Assembly (NCBI GenBank): GCA_030849805.1 | Contig: JASANZ010002097.1 | Location: 1 to 45,033, forward strand | Length of the DNA stretch: 45,033 bases | Direction: 5' to 3' | Source of the DNA: Sergeia podlipaevii | Lineage: Eukaryota; Euglenozoa; Kinetoplastea; Trypanosomatida; Trypanosomatidae | Part shown: positions 9,450 to 18,954 of the stretch, piece by piece | Position numbering within the stretch: the first letter of the stretch is position 1 | Layout: every line of letters begins with the position of its first letter | Notes under the pieces: model-generated | What the model was told of the DNA's origin: nothing | The model's input: the letters and a program-made list of their open reading frames with translations, nothing else | Databases searched by the model: none | Program-made: the position numbers and the translations under genes

Positions 9450-9846
9450 CACTTTTTAAAAAGGTTGCTTTTTTTACCACACATAAGACGCAGCAGTGAA
9501 CGTGGTATACATAGTGTTTTTTTTTTTCTTTATCTATTTGTACTTAAACATTTTACTCACTTTTCTTTTTTTGCACCATATAGCCAACGCGGGGAATCAT
9601 ATCTAGAGTTTGCTTTGCACTCTTTTTTTTTTCTTCCACTTTTATTTATAGATAGCAACGCGTGAGAAGTGTTTTTTTTTCTCTCTTCATTTAATATTTA
9701 TTTCAATTATCTGTGTGCGTGTGCGTGCGTCGAAAACTGAAATCGATACGAGGCTACCACAGGACACAAACTGTTACGGGGCGCTCTACCTCAACGATTC
9801 CAAATATTGATATATTTATTGTTCCTGAGATCGTCCCATTGTTCAC

Positions 9847-9926
9847 AATTTTTTTTTCTGCGTTCATATATATATACTTCATTCGCTGTAATTGTTGTTA
9901 TATTCATTTGGTATCATCAAAAAAAG
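9847..9926 (+). promoter_or_regulatory. Predicted trans-splice acceptor of AMPK alpha
   Basis: A T-rich stretch (9847-9915) precedes the first AG at 9925-9926. No ATG occurs between there and the start at 10005, a leader of about 78 bases. Confidence 0.45.
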
Positions 9927-10004
9927 ATTTTGGGAATACCCAAGTTTGTTGGGGTATCAATATAGTGAGCGGGGGGCAGTAAATTGCAAAAGCAAAAAAA
10001 ACAA

Positions 10005-12257
10005 ATGGGTGATTCCCGCAAGAATCCAGGCTCTAGCGTGGGCCAACGATTTGGCCCATACCAAGTTGGTGAAACCATCGGTCGAGGGACATTTGCAAAG
10101 GTTAAAATTGCGGTTCATGAGCCCACAAAGGTACATGTTGCGCTAAAGATTATTCCACGAAAAGTAATGGAGACGGACGCGCATTCTGCCGTGAAAATCA
10201 TGCGGGAGATCAAGATTATGAAGGTCCTCAAACACCCCCACATCACGCGCCTCTATGATGTAGTCAAGACTAAGCATGATATTGTGCTCGTGATGGAATT
10301 TGTCTCTGGCGGCGAGCTTTTCGATTACATTAGTCGTAAAGGGCGGCTCGATGAGCCAACTGCCTGTGCTCTTTTTCAACAGCTCTCAGCGGCCGTTGCG
10401 TACTGCCATCGCTACCGCGTCACTCATCGCGATATCAAGCCAGAGAACATCATGCTTGAACACAGCTCTCACAACGTTAAACTGAGTGACTTTGGTCTTT
10501 CCTCTATCACGCACGATGGGCGATTCTTCGAGACAAGCTGCGGCACACCGAACTACGCCTCACCAGAGGTGGTGAGTGGCCTGCTGTACGGCGGACCAGA
10601 AACCGATGTGTGGAGCTGTGGCGTCGTGCTGTACGCGATGCTATGCGGTGCCCTCCCCTTTGACGATACCAACATCGCGACGCTCTTCAAAAAGATTCAG
10701 ACCGCAGACTATGTTCTGCCGCGCTCCTTGTCTTCCGAGGCTCGCGATCTTATCCGTCGCATGCTTGTTGTCAACCCGCTGGAGCGAGCGACCATGGAGC
10801 AGGTCATGCAGCACCCGTGGGTCCGTCCTGATTGCCCACAATACCTTCTAACGCTGCACTACGAAGCTGTGATGGACGCGATGCGATTTGCGAAGAACTA
10901 CCAAGTATCGGAGGACATGCTCGATGAAGAGGTGGTGCGTGTGGTGGCCTCGCGCTTCCGCATCTCCCCCCGACAGGTAGCAGACATTGTTCTCGCTGAA
11001 GAAGACAAGGTGCCTTCCATGCGCGCGGTCATATCAGAGGATCACCCCAGCAGTCGCCGCTACCCCGCCGCGAACTACTTTGAGAATTACTCTAGCGTGT
11101 TAGATTCCAAGTTGTGGCCGACACCGGTGGAGATCCCGCCTGCTGAGGTCGCGCTGCGCGATGACAAGCGTGATGTGTACATATCGTATTGCATCTTAAC
11201 ACAGAAGAAGCAGAACAAACTTGGCCCTGAGGAGATCTCCAACAAGTCCTTTGGCACAAACGCAAGCGATCTGCTCAAGAATCAGTCACAGCAGGGCTAC
11301 GGCTCTCTCAATGCTAATTCTCTTCATCAGATATCCGCGAACTCAAGTTTCACAGGCAGCAGCTTCAAGGAGTCCCTCAAGCCCATTGCCGCCGGCAGCC
11401 CCAACATCAAAGTGAAGAAGACAGACACAAAAACCTTTTCTTCACTGCTCGACGCGGTCGGGGTGACCACACGCGTTGTGGAGGAAAGCCCGGAGGATGC
11501 CTGGATGGAAGGCTTTAACAAGATCGCTGCACCCTTTCTACCTCTGCACAGTAGTAAGGCCAAACACACCATTCTTGGTGGCGTTCTCCGCATTTCTGAG
11601 CTCCCAGTCAGCCTACTCCGCTCTCGCAACATTGACCTTTTCAACTTCCCAAAAAAGCAGCCCTCCAGTGATACAGCAAATGCCAGCAGCGCTGCTGCTG
11701 TTACAGGAACAGGAGCAGGAGCACAAACGCCGCTTTCTGGCACATTGCTTCACCCTCTAGGTCCAGAAAGCAGCACGAATAGTAGCAGCGCAGCTGTTTC
11801 CTCGATACGCAAGGGCAACAGTGACACGATCGCGTCGCGTGGTCGTCAGATGACTGGAGTGGAAGAGGACTCTGCTGCCGTGGCTGCGTCTCTACATGGA
11901 GATACCGCACTGGATGCCCTCTATAGAGCCAATTCCGTGACCCGCTTCGGCAATGATTTCATGCGTAATGGCGTGTATTTCCACGGTGTCTCCGCGGAGA
12001 TAACCCTTTCAGCAGTGTACAATGCAATGCTGGAAGAGGGACTGATGTGGCGAGTCATTTATGATTTCTACTTTTCAGTGGTGCGGTTTCCCAATGTAAA
12101 GCTCCAAGTCAAGGTGTACAAGGTCTCGTCAACTGAACAAATTGTGGATGTGAAGGCATCTTCGCAGTCTGGCATGGCGTCGCTGGACGCTGCAATTTCG
12201 TTGCTTGAGCGTCTACGTGTCAGGCAAGCGGCTCTGAAGTCAGGGAAGCGCAAGTGA
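10005..12257 (+). CDS. AMPK/SNF1-type kinase catalytic alpha subunit
   Basis: A 750-residue Ser/Thr kinase, the catalytic arm of the energy-sensing AMPK complex that also needs beta and gamma subunits (not in this window). The kinase domain covers about residues 15-275: GRGTFAKV loop, VALKII lysine, HRDIKPEN with D143, DFGLSS, and the activation segment FETSCGTPNYASPE, whose T177 matches AMPK T172. Residues about 300-340 (EEVVRVVASRFRISP) resemble the UBA-like autoinhibitory region. A serine-rich linker of about 300 residues follows. Residues 655-725 match the AMPK alpha C-terminal domain (AEITLSAVYNAMLEEGLMWR, then LQVKVYKV), which separates it from generic CAMK kinases. In trypanosomes AMPK has been linked to the switch to quiescent forms. 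The open frame extends upstream only by a TTG, so the ATG at 10005 is the start. Kinetoplastids have two alpha isoforms and I cannot tell which this is. Confidence 0.92.
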   Translation: MGDSRKNPGSSVGQRFGPYQVGETIGRGTFAKVKIAVHEPTKVHVALKIIPRKVMETDAHSAVKIMREIKIMKVLKHPHITRLYDVVKTKHDIVLVMEFVSGGELFDYISRKGRLDEPTACALFQQLSAAVAYCHRYRVTHRDIKPENIMLEHSSHNVKLSDFGLSSITHDGRFFETSCGTPNYASPEVVSGLLYGGPETDVWSCGVVLYAMLCGALPFDDTNIATLFKKIQTADYVLPRSLSSEARDLIRRMLVVNPLERATMEQVMQHPWVRPDCPQYLLTLHYEAVMDAMRFAKNYQVSEDMLDEEVVRVVASRFRISPRQVADIVLAEEDKVPSMRAVISEDHPSSRRYPAANYFENYSSVLDSKLWPTPVEIPPAEVALRDDKRDVYISYCILTQKKQNKLGPEEISNKSFGTNASDLLKNQSQQGYGSLNANSLHQISANSSFTGSSFKESLKPIAAGSPNIKVKKTDTKTFSSLLDAVGVTTRVVEESPEDAWMEGFNKIAAPFLPLHSSKAKHTILGGVLRISELPVSLLRSRNIDLFNFPKKQPSSDTANASSAAAVTGTGAGAQTPLSGTLLHPLGPESSTNSSSAAVSSIRKGNSDTIASRGRQMTGVEEDSAAVAASLHGDTALDALYRANSVTRFGNDFMRNGVYFHGVSAEITLSAVYNAMLEEGLMWRVIYDFYFSVVRFPNVKLQVKVYKVSSTEQIVDVKASSQSGMASLDAAISLLERLRVRQAALKSGKRK

Positions 12258-12357
12258 GAGACTATTCGTATTTTATTTTTATTTTTTTGCTCAACCTCTT
12301 TATGTCTCGGATGTGAATTCTCTCTCTCTCTCTTAGCTGCGTATGCCCTGTTTTTCG

Positions 12358-12365
<8 letters not shown>

Positions 12366-12390
<25 letters not shown>
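12366..12390. repeat. TG dinucleotide microsatellite
   Basis: About twelve TG units just 3' of the AMPK alpha gene. Confidence 0.95.
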
Positions 12391-13563
12391 AGGATATAGT
12401 GTTTTGCTGGTATCGCAATTGTGATGTCGACGCTAGCGTTTACTCTTTTTGAAAATACCACTGGGAAAACGTTTGTATATTCAGGTGGGATGGTCCTTTT
12501 TATTTCAATATTTTTCTTCCTTAGACGTGCATTCAGTATAAGATACAGCGTTTAAAATATATATATATATGTATGGAAGAATTGGTCTAGTGTAGTGTGC
12601 GCTTGAGTGAAACGATAATCATTTTATTGTTTTATTTGTATTGCTACTATGTCGTTCTCACTGCACGATAATATTCCCTATTTCTCCTTCTCACGCACAT
12701 ATTGCAAAAACATGCGATTGTAAGTATTTGTGCGTGTCTATTTCAATTGTTTTTGTCCCCCTCCTCCCCCCCCCCTCTTTTATAGAGAGAAAGAGAAAAA
12801 TAGAAAAAATAGAAAAGGGAGAGGGTAAAGGTTGTGCGTGTGTGTTTGTGTGTGTTGTAGAATAGGTCTGCAGTGAACGCGTTGCTTCTCATCAGTGGAA
12901 GAGGTAGGACTGATCTTTGTGTTGCTCTTGCTGATTGTTTGCTTTTTTTTTGCGTTACGAATAGTCGTTTCCCTTTGGAGTAATTTTTCTTTTTTGAAAT
13001 TTGTTTTGATGTTAGCACATATTGTTCACTTCTCGCTTTTGGAGGAAGACGACACAAATGAAAAAGAACGAAAATAAAAGTGCAACTACAACATGCAAGA
13101 CGGCAATGTACTGTTCTGCATTCCAAGCTTTTATGTACGACTTGAGGCCACTGAAATTTTGCTTTTATATAGATATACTGCTTTTTTTTCTTTGCCTTTC
13201 ATCACTTTTTTTTCTCTTTCATTCCTGCTTTTTCGTACATTTAGTACGAAGTAGAGCTTTAGCTCTCTGAACGCTTTTGGTTTGTTGTTGCTGTTGTTGT
13301 TGCCTTCTCTTTTTTGTAGCTAGCTGAGAAAGGCCAGAGAAGGAGCGCGTGCGCGCACACACACACACATACATAAATATTTTTTCTAACAAATGCAAAA
13401 GAAAAGGTGTCTCAAGTCGTAGTTTTACCATTTTAGCATTGAGTGAGGGAGCATCTTTGTGTCACATATTACGATCTTTTTTTTTTTCTTCTTCTATATA
13501 AATAGATTGTACTTTCACTTATATATCTATTTACCTCTAGATACTTTTATTATAATCATAAAA

Positions 13564-13593
13564 ATCCCTCCTCCCCCCTTTCTTGAAAAAAAG
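13564..13593 (+). promoter_or_regulatory. Predicted trans-splice acceptor of the Schlafen-like gene
   Basis: A C/T-rich block at 13565-13583 is followed, after an A run, by AG at 13592-13593. No ATG occurs before 13629. Confidence 0.45.
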
Positions 13594-13628
13594 GAGGGTT
13601 GATAACAGTGGAGCAGTTGTGGCTCAAT

Positions 13629-16600
13629 ATGATCGAAGACACCACGTTGCCACACGGGTATCTTGGAAGTTCTTGGGCCGAGTTCACCAGCACCGTCACA
13701 GGCATTGATGCGACGGCCAACAACAGTCGCACAAACCACGCGTTGATTGTCTATCAAAATGCTGACCCTAACCAAAATGAACCCGTTGTTTCTCAGCTTC
13801 TCGTACGTGCACGCGTGATACTGCCTGCTGTGATGAATTATCTTTACTTTAGCTCCGCACAGGTGGCGGTGGTGTATTTTGGAAAGCGCGTTGAGAGGGG
13901 GGCGAGTGGTGGAGAGAAAAAGATCGGCATTTCAGAAGGGGCTGAGGACTTCAAGATACGCATGATCAGGTACCTCACTTCTGAGATATGGCCGCCGCTG
14001 CTGCGCACCGACGCCCCTGACGAATCACTTGGCAATGATTATCTGCACGCTGGAAGATCAGTCAATCACGTCAGTATAGAGGGTTTGACGCAGGAACAGG
14101 AAACAAACATGCGCGAGGTTGCACAGGAACGATCGTGGTTCAAGAAGTCACTTGATAGTGACATGCAGGTGCTGCTATACCTCAAAAATGGCATCAATGA
14201 TACGAAATATCTGAAGGTGCTCCTCAACAACAGCGCACACCGTCTTCACTTCGACGTCATCGACGCGCGTGAGGAGAAGTACCGTTGGGATCTACGTATG
14301 CTCTTTACTCGCATGTTGGACAACTTGGAAACTCAGAAGGCAATCGGCAGCTACGAGTCGTACGTGCAGCACTTCTGCAGCGCGTGCGACTTTTCAGCAC
14401 GTCACGCAAGCGACCTTGAACACTCACGAAAGCGGCTTTTGGTAGTGAACCGGTACGAAGTTCCTAACTTGTCCAAGTGCCTTTTAACCCCGAGCGCTGC
14501 TCACTGCTGCAAGAAGGTACTAGTAGTGGAAGGCAATGGCAAGGAGGAGGCGACTAGCGAATGCAATGAGCACACCAAAGTCAGGATGAGTCAGAGCGCA
14601 TCACAGTCGAACCTAGGTCCTTCAGGTCTACCCTTCACCCCTATTCTGCCTGTGCCCTCCTCCGTGTCCTCTGCTCGGCTCACAAGCACCAACTTGGATC
14701 CTGCACTCGACACCTCCGCACCTACTGCGAGAGCCCTCGTCTCGCCACCTTCGCTCTTGTCTTTTGATGTTCTCCATGGCACTGCAGACCTGCCAACACC
14801 TGCGTCGACGCACGTCAGAACGGTAAAGGAGACAAGACGTACGCCGCCGCCTCCACCCCTGCGTGTTACCTCGTCACCGCCAATTGCTCAGCATTGTTTC
14901 TGCAGCACTGCGAACAGCAACGGAGAACGACGCTTTTATCGTTGGATGGAGAGCTTGAATAAGCCAGAGAGTGCACGGCTGGACTACAAGAGCTACTTTT
15001 CTTATACTGCACAGGAGATCAAGCACCGTAGTGTGAAGTTCATGTCTGGGTTTCTCAATGCATACGGCGAGGGGAAGCTTGTGATTGGCGTTCATGAGAT
15101 CCAGCGCCGAGACTTGGACGGGAAGCCGATGAGCGAGAAGGATGGCAAGAACACGATTGTTACACACAACGACCGCATTGATCAATTTGTAGTTGGAGTG
15201 CGCATTACGGAGGAGCAACTCAAGGATGTGCAGCACGACGTCTCCCAGCAGTTGCTGTGCTGTGTGCCACCAGTGCCACCCGAACTTGTGCACGTGAGCG
15301 TGATACCGGTGGTGTTCCCGCCAGGATTTATGTATGCCAAGGAAGTGCTCGTGCTCTTTGATGACGGCACTGTGAACAATCAGTCTCGTGATGCACTAAA
15401 GCAAAAAAGCAACTTCCTTGTTCGCTGGCTCTCTCCACTTGGGCTCTCCATCGTACCACTGGCACTAGTAGACGACGATCTGGAGGAGTACGTGCGGAAC
15501 GCTATTAGCGATCCTGAGAGTATCAACAGTGAGTACTTCAAGGCAGAGGCATACGTGATTGCCGCCATTGAGGATCCTGTCGCGCTGAAGCAACCACATT
15601 GGATGGAAGACCTTAACGCCGCCTTTCGCGCTCACAAAAGCCGTTGCCGGCATGCCTTTATTGACTTCGAGGCAGTAACGAATGAATCAGTAGACATTCC
15701 CCCACTTTACGTGGTCGAGGTGTCAGTGGATATCAAGCGCTGCACGTATAAGCCTCTGCGCAGTTACGAAGGCAAGTTCTTCAGTGGGTGGCCCTCTATT
15801 CCCATTTGGGACCCTACCACTATGACGGTGCGCGCGATGGAGCGCAACTACAATATCTTCAACATGGGATTGGAGTCTACCCATATCGTCAGTACTGGCA
15901 GCCACGCGAGCAGCACACTAGTGACGCCTGGTGTATTCAACCAGACACCGTCCACCATAACAGCTGGAAACACAGCTGGCACGAGCAGTGGCGAGCAGGG
16001 CAGCGGCGCTGCTGGTGCTAGTGCGTTGAGAAGGTATCAATCCGCGTCTTTCCAGCGTTCTCTCGTGCGAAACGGGTGGGTGTGGTACACTGTGGCGCAG
16101 ATACCTGATCGCATTCTGAGCTTCCTCTACAATCCCGCCGAGTGCGCTGATATTCTGCAGTTTCGTCTTATTCATCCTGTGTGCAATCGTGTGTTTGAGA
16201 ATCGCCAAGGGACGCACTGGGTGAACATGCTTTGCAGCACCCACGTTGGCGTGCCAGTCTTCACGACGAGCCACGAGCATGTCTCCCGCATGCAGTTCTC
16301 CTTTTTGCACGCCGGCATTCCGCCTCTTCCTCTTCTCGTTTGCCGAATATACGAAATCATAGGGAATCTCCCATCTCCATACCCCTTCGTCAGCGTCCCT
16401 ATCTGTCAGCAGTCCTTCCGTCTCTCGCGCTACCTCATTCCCCTCTACTTCCATCAGCACTACTTGAATGGACAGCAGCGCCTCGCACTTGTGCTCGACC
16501 TGCGTGACGGTATCATTAAAACCGTCAATGTGGTTGAGAAGGACGCCACGAACAGCAGCAGCAGCGGCAGCAGTCTCGTCCTTTTAGCTGTGGTGGGTAT

Positions 16601-17348
16601 CGGCTTTGAGAAAATGAGCCGTCTGCAAGTCAAGACGCAGCTAGAGCGCCAAAGGTTAGAGCGGCAGCTATGGCGTCGCAGGAAGAAGAAGAAGAACAAG
16701 CACAAAGCCTGCGATCCTCCCTTCAATATTGCCTCTCCGATTGAAGTGGAGGAAGAGGAGGACGAGCGTGAAACAATTGTGAATGATCGCTGGAGCTTTT
16801 TAGCACGCCGCTCCGCGCAGCTGAACGCCTCTCAGTACGCTTCTCATCCTCTTATGCAAACACCCGGCTACCGCTCAAGCAGCATGCGATCACCCATAAC
16901 GTATACAGATACAGGAGCCACAATACAACGCGAGGTGGAGGCGAACATGCCGATTATTCATTTTGAGTTCCTCACCAAGGCGAAGGTGGGGAAACTGTGC
17001 TCGCCTGCGACCTCATTCCGCTTAGATCAACAACAGAGGGAGAAGTCGGGTGTGTTTTGGGGAGATGAGAGTGTCCTGCAGCGCACAATGGGCAAGCCAT
17101 GGTCCCTGCAGCACCTACTTGCATGGTGTAACAGCCTTACCACCGACACTGATCACAGTCGATTTTTTGGCTATTGTGAGCGCTCCATTGCCTTTCATAT
17201 TCATAGCCTTTCAGAAGTCTGTGAGGAGCACCTCGAGCCGTATGCAGCAGACGAATCAATGTTGTATCCACACGAACACTTTAAGTTTGCACAGTCTCCG
17301 GTTGAATGCAAATTGCACAAGAAGATGCATGAGTGGATGTCTGTGTAG
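13629..17348 (+). CDS. Large protein with a divergent Schlafen (AlbA_2) domain
   Basis: A 1239-residue protein of unknown role. Residues about 437-565 fit the Schlafen/AlbA_2 pattern: an E-x4-D-Y-K start (E447, D452), a helix leading into FLNAYGEGKLVIGVHE (E490), then VVGVRI, a spacer helix, and HVSVIPVVFPPG. In Schlafen proteins this fold can be an RNase, with acidic residues at the equivalents of E447, D452 and E490; in bacterial relatives it is often just a regulator. Residues 290-430 are low-complexity (Ser/Pro/Thr-rich). The rest (1-290 and 570-1239) matches nothing I recognise. Near residue 1016 there is a strongly basic RRRKKKKNKHK stretch, possibly a nuclear or RNA-binding signal. There is no signal peptide or membrane segment. 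The open frame upstream of 13629 starts with TTG, so the first ATG is used. The domain call is my own pattern match. Confidence 0.72.
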   Translation: MIEDTTLPHGYLGSSWAEFTSTVTGIDATANNSRTNHALIVYQNADPNQNEPVVSQLLVRARVILPAVMNYLYFSSAQVAVVYFGKRVERGASGGEKKIGISEGAEDFKIRMIRYLTSEIWPPLLRTDAPDESLGNDYLHAGRSVNHVSIEGLTQEQETNMREVAQERSWFKKSLDSDMQVLLYLKNGINDTKYLKVLLNNSAHRLHFDVIDAREEKYRWDLRMLFTRMLDNLETQKAIGSYESYVQHFCSACDFSARHASDLEHSRKRLLVVNRYEVPNLSKCLLTPSAAHCCKKVLVVEGNGKEEATSECNEHTKVRMSQSASQSNLGPSGLPFTPILPVPSSVSSARLTSTNLDPALDTSAPTARALVSPPSLLSFDVLHGTADLPTPASTHVRTVKETRRTPPPPPLRVTSSPPIAQHCFCSTANSNGERRFYRWMESLNKPESARLDYKSYFSYTAQEIKHRSVKFMSGFLNAYGEGKLVIGVHEIQRRDLDGKPMSEKDGKNTIVTHNDRIDQFVVGVRITEEQLKDVQHDVSQQLLCCVPPVPPELVHVSVIPVVFPPGFMYAKEVLVLFDDGTVNNQSRDALKQKSNFLVRWLSPLGLSIVPLALVDDDLEEYVRNAISDPESINSEYFKAEAYVIAAIEDPVALKQPHWMEDLNAAFRAHKSRCRHAFIDFEAVTNESVDIPPLYVVEVSVDIKRCTYKPLRSYEGKFFSGWPSIPIWDPTTMTVRAMERNYNIFNMGLESTHIVSTGSHASSTLVTPGVFNQTPSTITAGNTAGTSSGEQGSGAAGASALRRYQSASFQRSLVRNGWVWYTVAQIPDRILSFLYNPAECADILQFRLIHPVCNRVFENRQGTHWVNMLCSTHVGVPVFTTSHEHVSRMQFSFLHAGIPPLPLLVCRIYEIIGNLPSPYPFVSVPICQQSFRLSRYLIPLYFHQHYLNGQQRLALVLDLRDGIIKTVNVVEKDATNSSSSGSSLVLLAVVGIGFEKMSRLQVKTQLERQRLERQLWRRRKKKKNKHKACDPPFNIASPIEVEEEEDERETIVNDRWSFLARRSAQLNASQYASHPLMQTPGYRSSSMRSPITYTDTGATIQREVEANMPIIHFEFLTKAKVGKLCSPATSFRLDQQQREKSGVFWGDESVLQRTMGKPWSLQHLLAWCNSLTTDTDHSRFFGYCERSIAFHIHSLSEVCEEHLEPYAADESMLYPHEHFKFAQSPVECKLHKKMHEWMSV

Positions 17349-17932
17349 GGCGGCACGACATTCACGAAGAGATCGATAGAGAGGGAGGGAGAGAGGACGA
17401 TAATTCCGTACTGAGTGTTCTCTCAATCAAGCGCAATTTTTGTTTGGCTGAAGAGCTGTCTTCTTCTGTTTTTTTTTTTTTTGGGAGGGGGTGGGAGCAA
17501 GTTGTTTCGAAAACTGCGCGTGTTCATTGCATGCCTTCTCTTTGGCGATAGTGGTGTTGGTGGTGGTGGTGGTGGTGGTGGTGTGTCTATGCGATAAATG
17601 GTGGAATGTATGTATCCCACATGCTCATTTTCTATCTATTCTTTGCGCATTCTTACATGCTATAAATCAACCTTCACACACACAAAAAAAATAAAAGTTA
17701 CGCCTTCATTACTGTTGCTGTTGTGTTATTGTTGGGCAGGGAGTGGCAGATACTAGGCATAAAGCAAAAAAAAAAAAAATGTCCTCTTTGCCACTTGCAT
17801 TTCACTTGATGTGGATTCATCTTTTGAGCATTCTTTTGTGTATTGGCGTTTTTTTTTTCTCTTCTCTTTTGAGAGGTATACTATTACTCTTTCTTTTTTT
17901 TCTTTTAGTGGAGGTTTTTGTAGTCAATATTG
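17349..17932. other. Spacer after the Schlafen-like gene
   Basis: Contains T and G runs near 17470-17490, a GGT repeat, an A run at 17766-17779, and a pyrimidine-rich tract (17849-17908) ending in AG at 17907-17908. No gene was seen. Confidence 0.6.
17558..17583. repeat. GGT trinucleotide microsatellite
   Basis: About eight GGT units. Confidence 0.9.
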
Positions 17933-18400
17933 ATGTCAATCTCTGAGCAAACCTATTTCTTCTCAAGTAGTAGTCGAAGACAGAATGTAAATGGTGAATG
18001 GAAGGGACTAGACAGAGGCCACTGTTAGCTGTCTGCAAGCAAAGTTGATGCAGCTGATATTGAGACGTCAGTAATAACGCCGTCCCGCAACGACTTTAAA
18101 AGAACATTCACGCCATGGCGCAGCCACTGATGCCGCCCCTGTCGCGAGGACGAGTACTGCGCTTGAAGCAAGTGGTGAGTATCTACTTCCTGAGGAAGAC
18201 CCTTCCCCGGATGGCGCCCATCATACCTTGCTGACGTTTCGCATCGTTGAGTATATTGGGGAGGATCAAATGATTGTAGTGGATACCTCTAGTTATATTG
18301 AGGGCCGGTTTGATGTGTTTCATGAGAACATACGCATGAGCCCAGATGCAATTGCGGTGGTGTTCCAAGGGAACAATATGGTGCTTGCGCATGACCTATG
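17933..18400 (+). pseudogene. Frame-broken small gene, possible single OB-fold protein
   Basis: This stretch is clearly more GC-rich than the spacers around it and reads like protein, but in several frames. From ATG 17933 the frame gives 31 residues (MSISEQTYFFSSSSRR...) and a TAG at 18026. The same frame then gives ASKVDAADIETSVITPSRN and stops at 18128. A well-placed ATG at 18115, 12 bases after an AG, gives MAQPLMPPLSRGRVLRLKQ and stops at 18232. The neighbouring frame, open from 18078 without an ATG, gives the longest segment, including TFRIVEYIGEDQMIVVDTS and MSPDAIAVVFQGNNMVLAHD, before dissolving into T-rich sequence at about 18400. The alternation of strands suggests a small OB fold such as RPA3, but this is inference. 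It could be a pseudogene, a truncated copy, or sequence carrying frame errors. Confidence 0.35.
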
Positions 18401-18903
18401 TGTCTTTGTCTGCCTTTTGTATCTCTGTTGTATTGCATACGCATTTTTTCTTTTTGTTTGCTTTCTTTTTATCCTTTTGTTCAATGAGAAAAGAAAACTG
18501 TGCTTTTGCGAGCCAGCGTAGATAGTTTTTTTTTTTTGTGTGTGTGTGTGGGTGTGCTCTTGGGCGTAGTATGGTTGGTCAACCTGTTTTTCTGTAATTT
18601 AAAAGTAACACTTTTGATGTACTTGGCTTTGCACCCCGGCTGGACTATTATTCTCATTTTTTCCTTTAAAATATAATTTTCTTCATTTTTTTTTTTGGAC
18701 TCTTCTTTTCTTAGTACACTCGCCTCAACTACTCAATTGATAGCGCATTTTTTTTTCCTTTTCCTGCCTGTGTGGGTGTGCGTGGTGGGGGTGTAGTTAC
18801 CGAAAGAAAAGTCTGCTGACAGAGTTGTGACTCTAACATCAAGAGTACCGATTTTACATTTTGACAACAATAACTATTGTTTCATATATACATTTGATAG
18901 GCG
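18401..18903. other. Spacer and 5' leader of the RNase III gene
   Basis: T-rich spacer with a GT run near 18538-18550. A T/C tract at about 18748-18768 is followed by GT/G-rich sequence and AG at 18795-18796. Another AG lies at 18899-18900. No gene was seen. Confidence 0.55.
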
Positions 18904-18954
18904 ATGCATGCTGCACTCCACCTTCATCCATTTTACAAGAGGAGCTGGTTTTAG
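18904..18954 (+). other. Short upstream ORF overlapping the RNase III start
   Basis: The first ATG after either candidate splice site is at 18904, four bases before and out of frame with the RNase III start at 18908 (ATGCATG). It encodes 16 residues and stops at 18952-18954. If translated, it would have to be bypassed by leaky scanning or reinitiation. Confidence 0.45.

Larger units (their letters stand above)
8175..10004. other. Long spacer between eIF6 and AMPK alpha
   Basis: At 1.83 kb this is the longest spacer in the window. It holds an AT repeat (8413-8442), a GT repeat (9430-9449), several T runs of 8-12, a C run near 9114-9121, and AT-rich palindromic stretches near 9221-9241. A less AT-rich island at about 8650-9060 gives short protein-like peptides in different frames (described separately). 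I found no tRNA-like T-arm and no convincing snoRNA. Confidence 0.6.
12258..13628. other. Spacer between AMPK alpha and the Schlafen-like gene
   Basis: 1.37 kb of AT-rich DNA with a TG repeat (12366-12390), an AT run near 12557-12570, a C-rich run at 12757-12775, a CA run at 13356-13369 and many T runs. I saw no gene, and no minus-strand frame looked real. Confidence 0.65.

Noticed and set aside
12743..13126. 127-codon minus-strand frame in the AMPK-Schlafen spacer
   Set aside because: It is low-complexity translation of microsatellite and pyrimidine-rich DNA without a coding pattern.
18175..18180. GTGAGT, a possible 5' splice site in the frame-broken gene
   Set aside because: The other frame already reads as protein immediately after it, so removing sequence from this point would not repair the gene.
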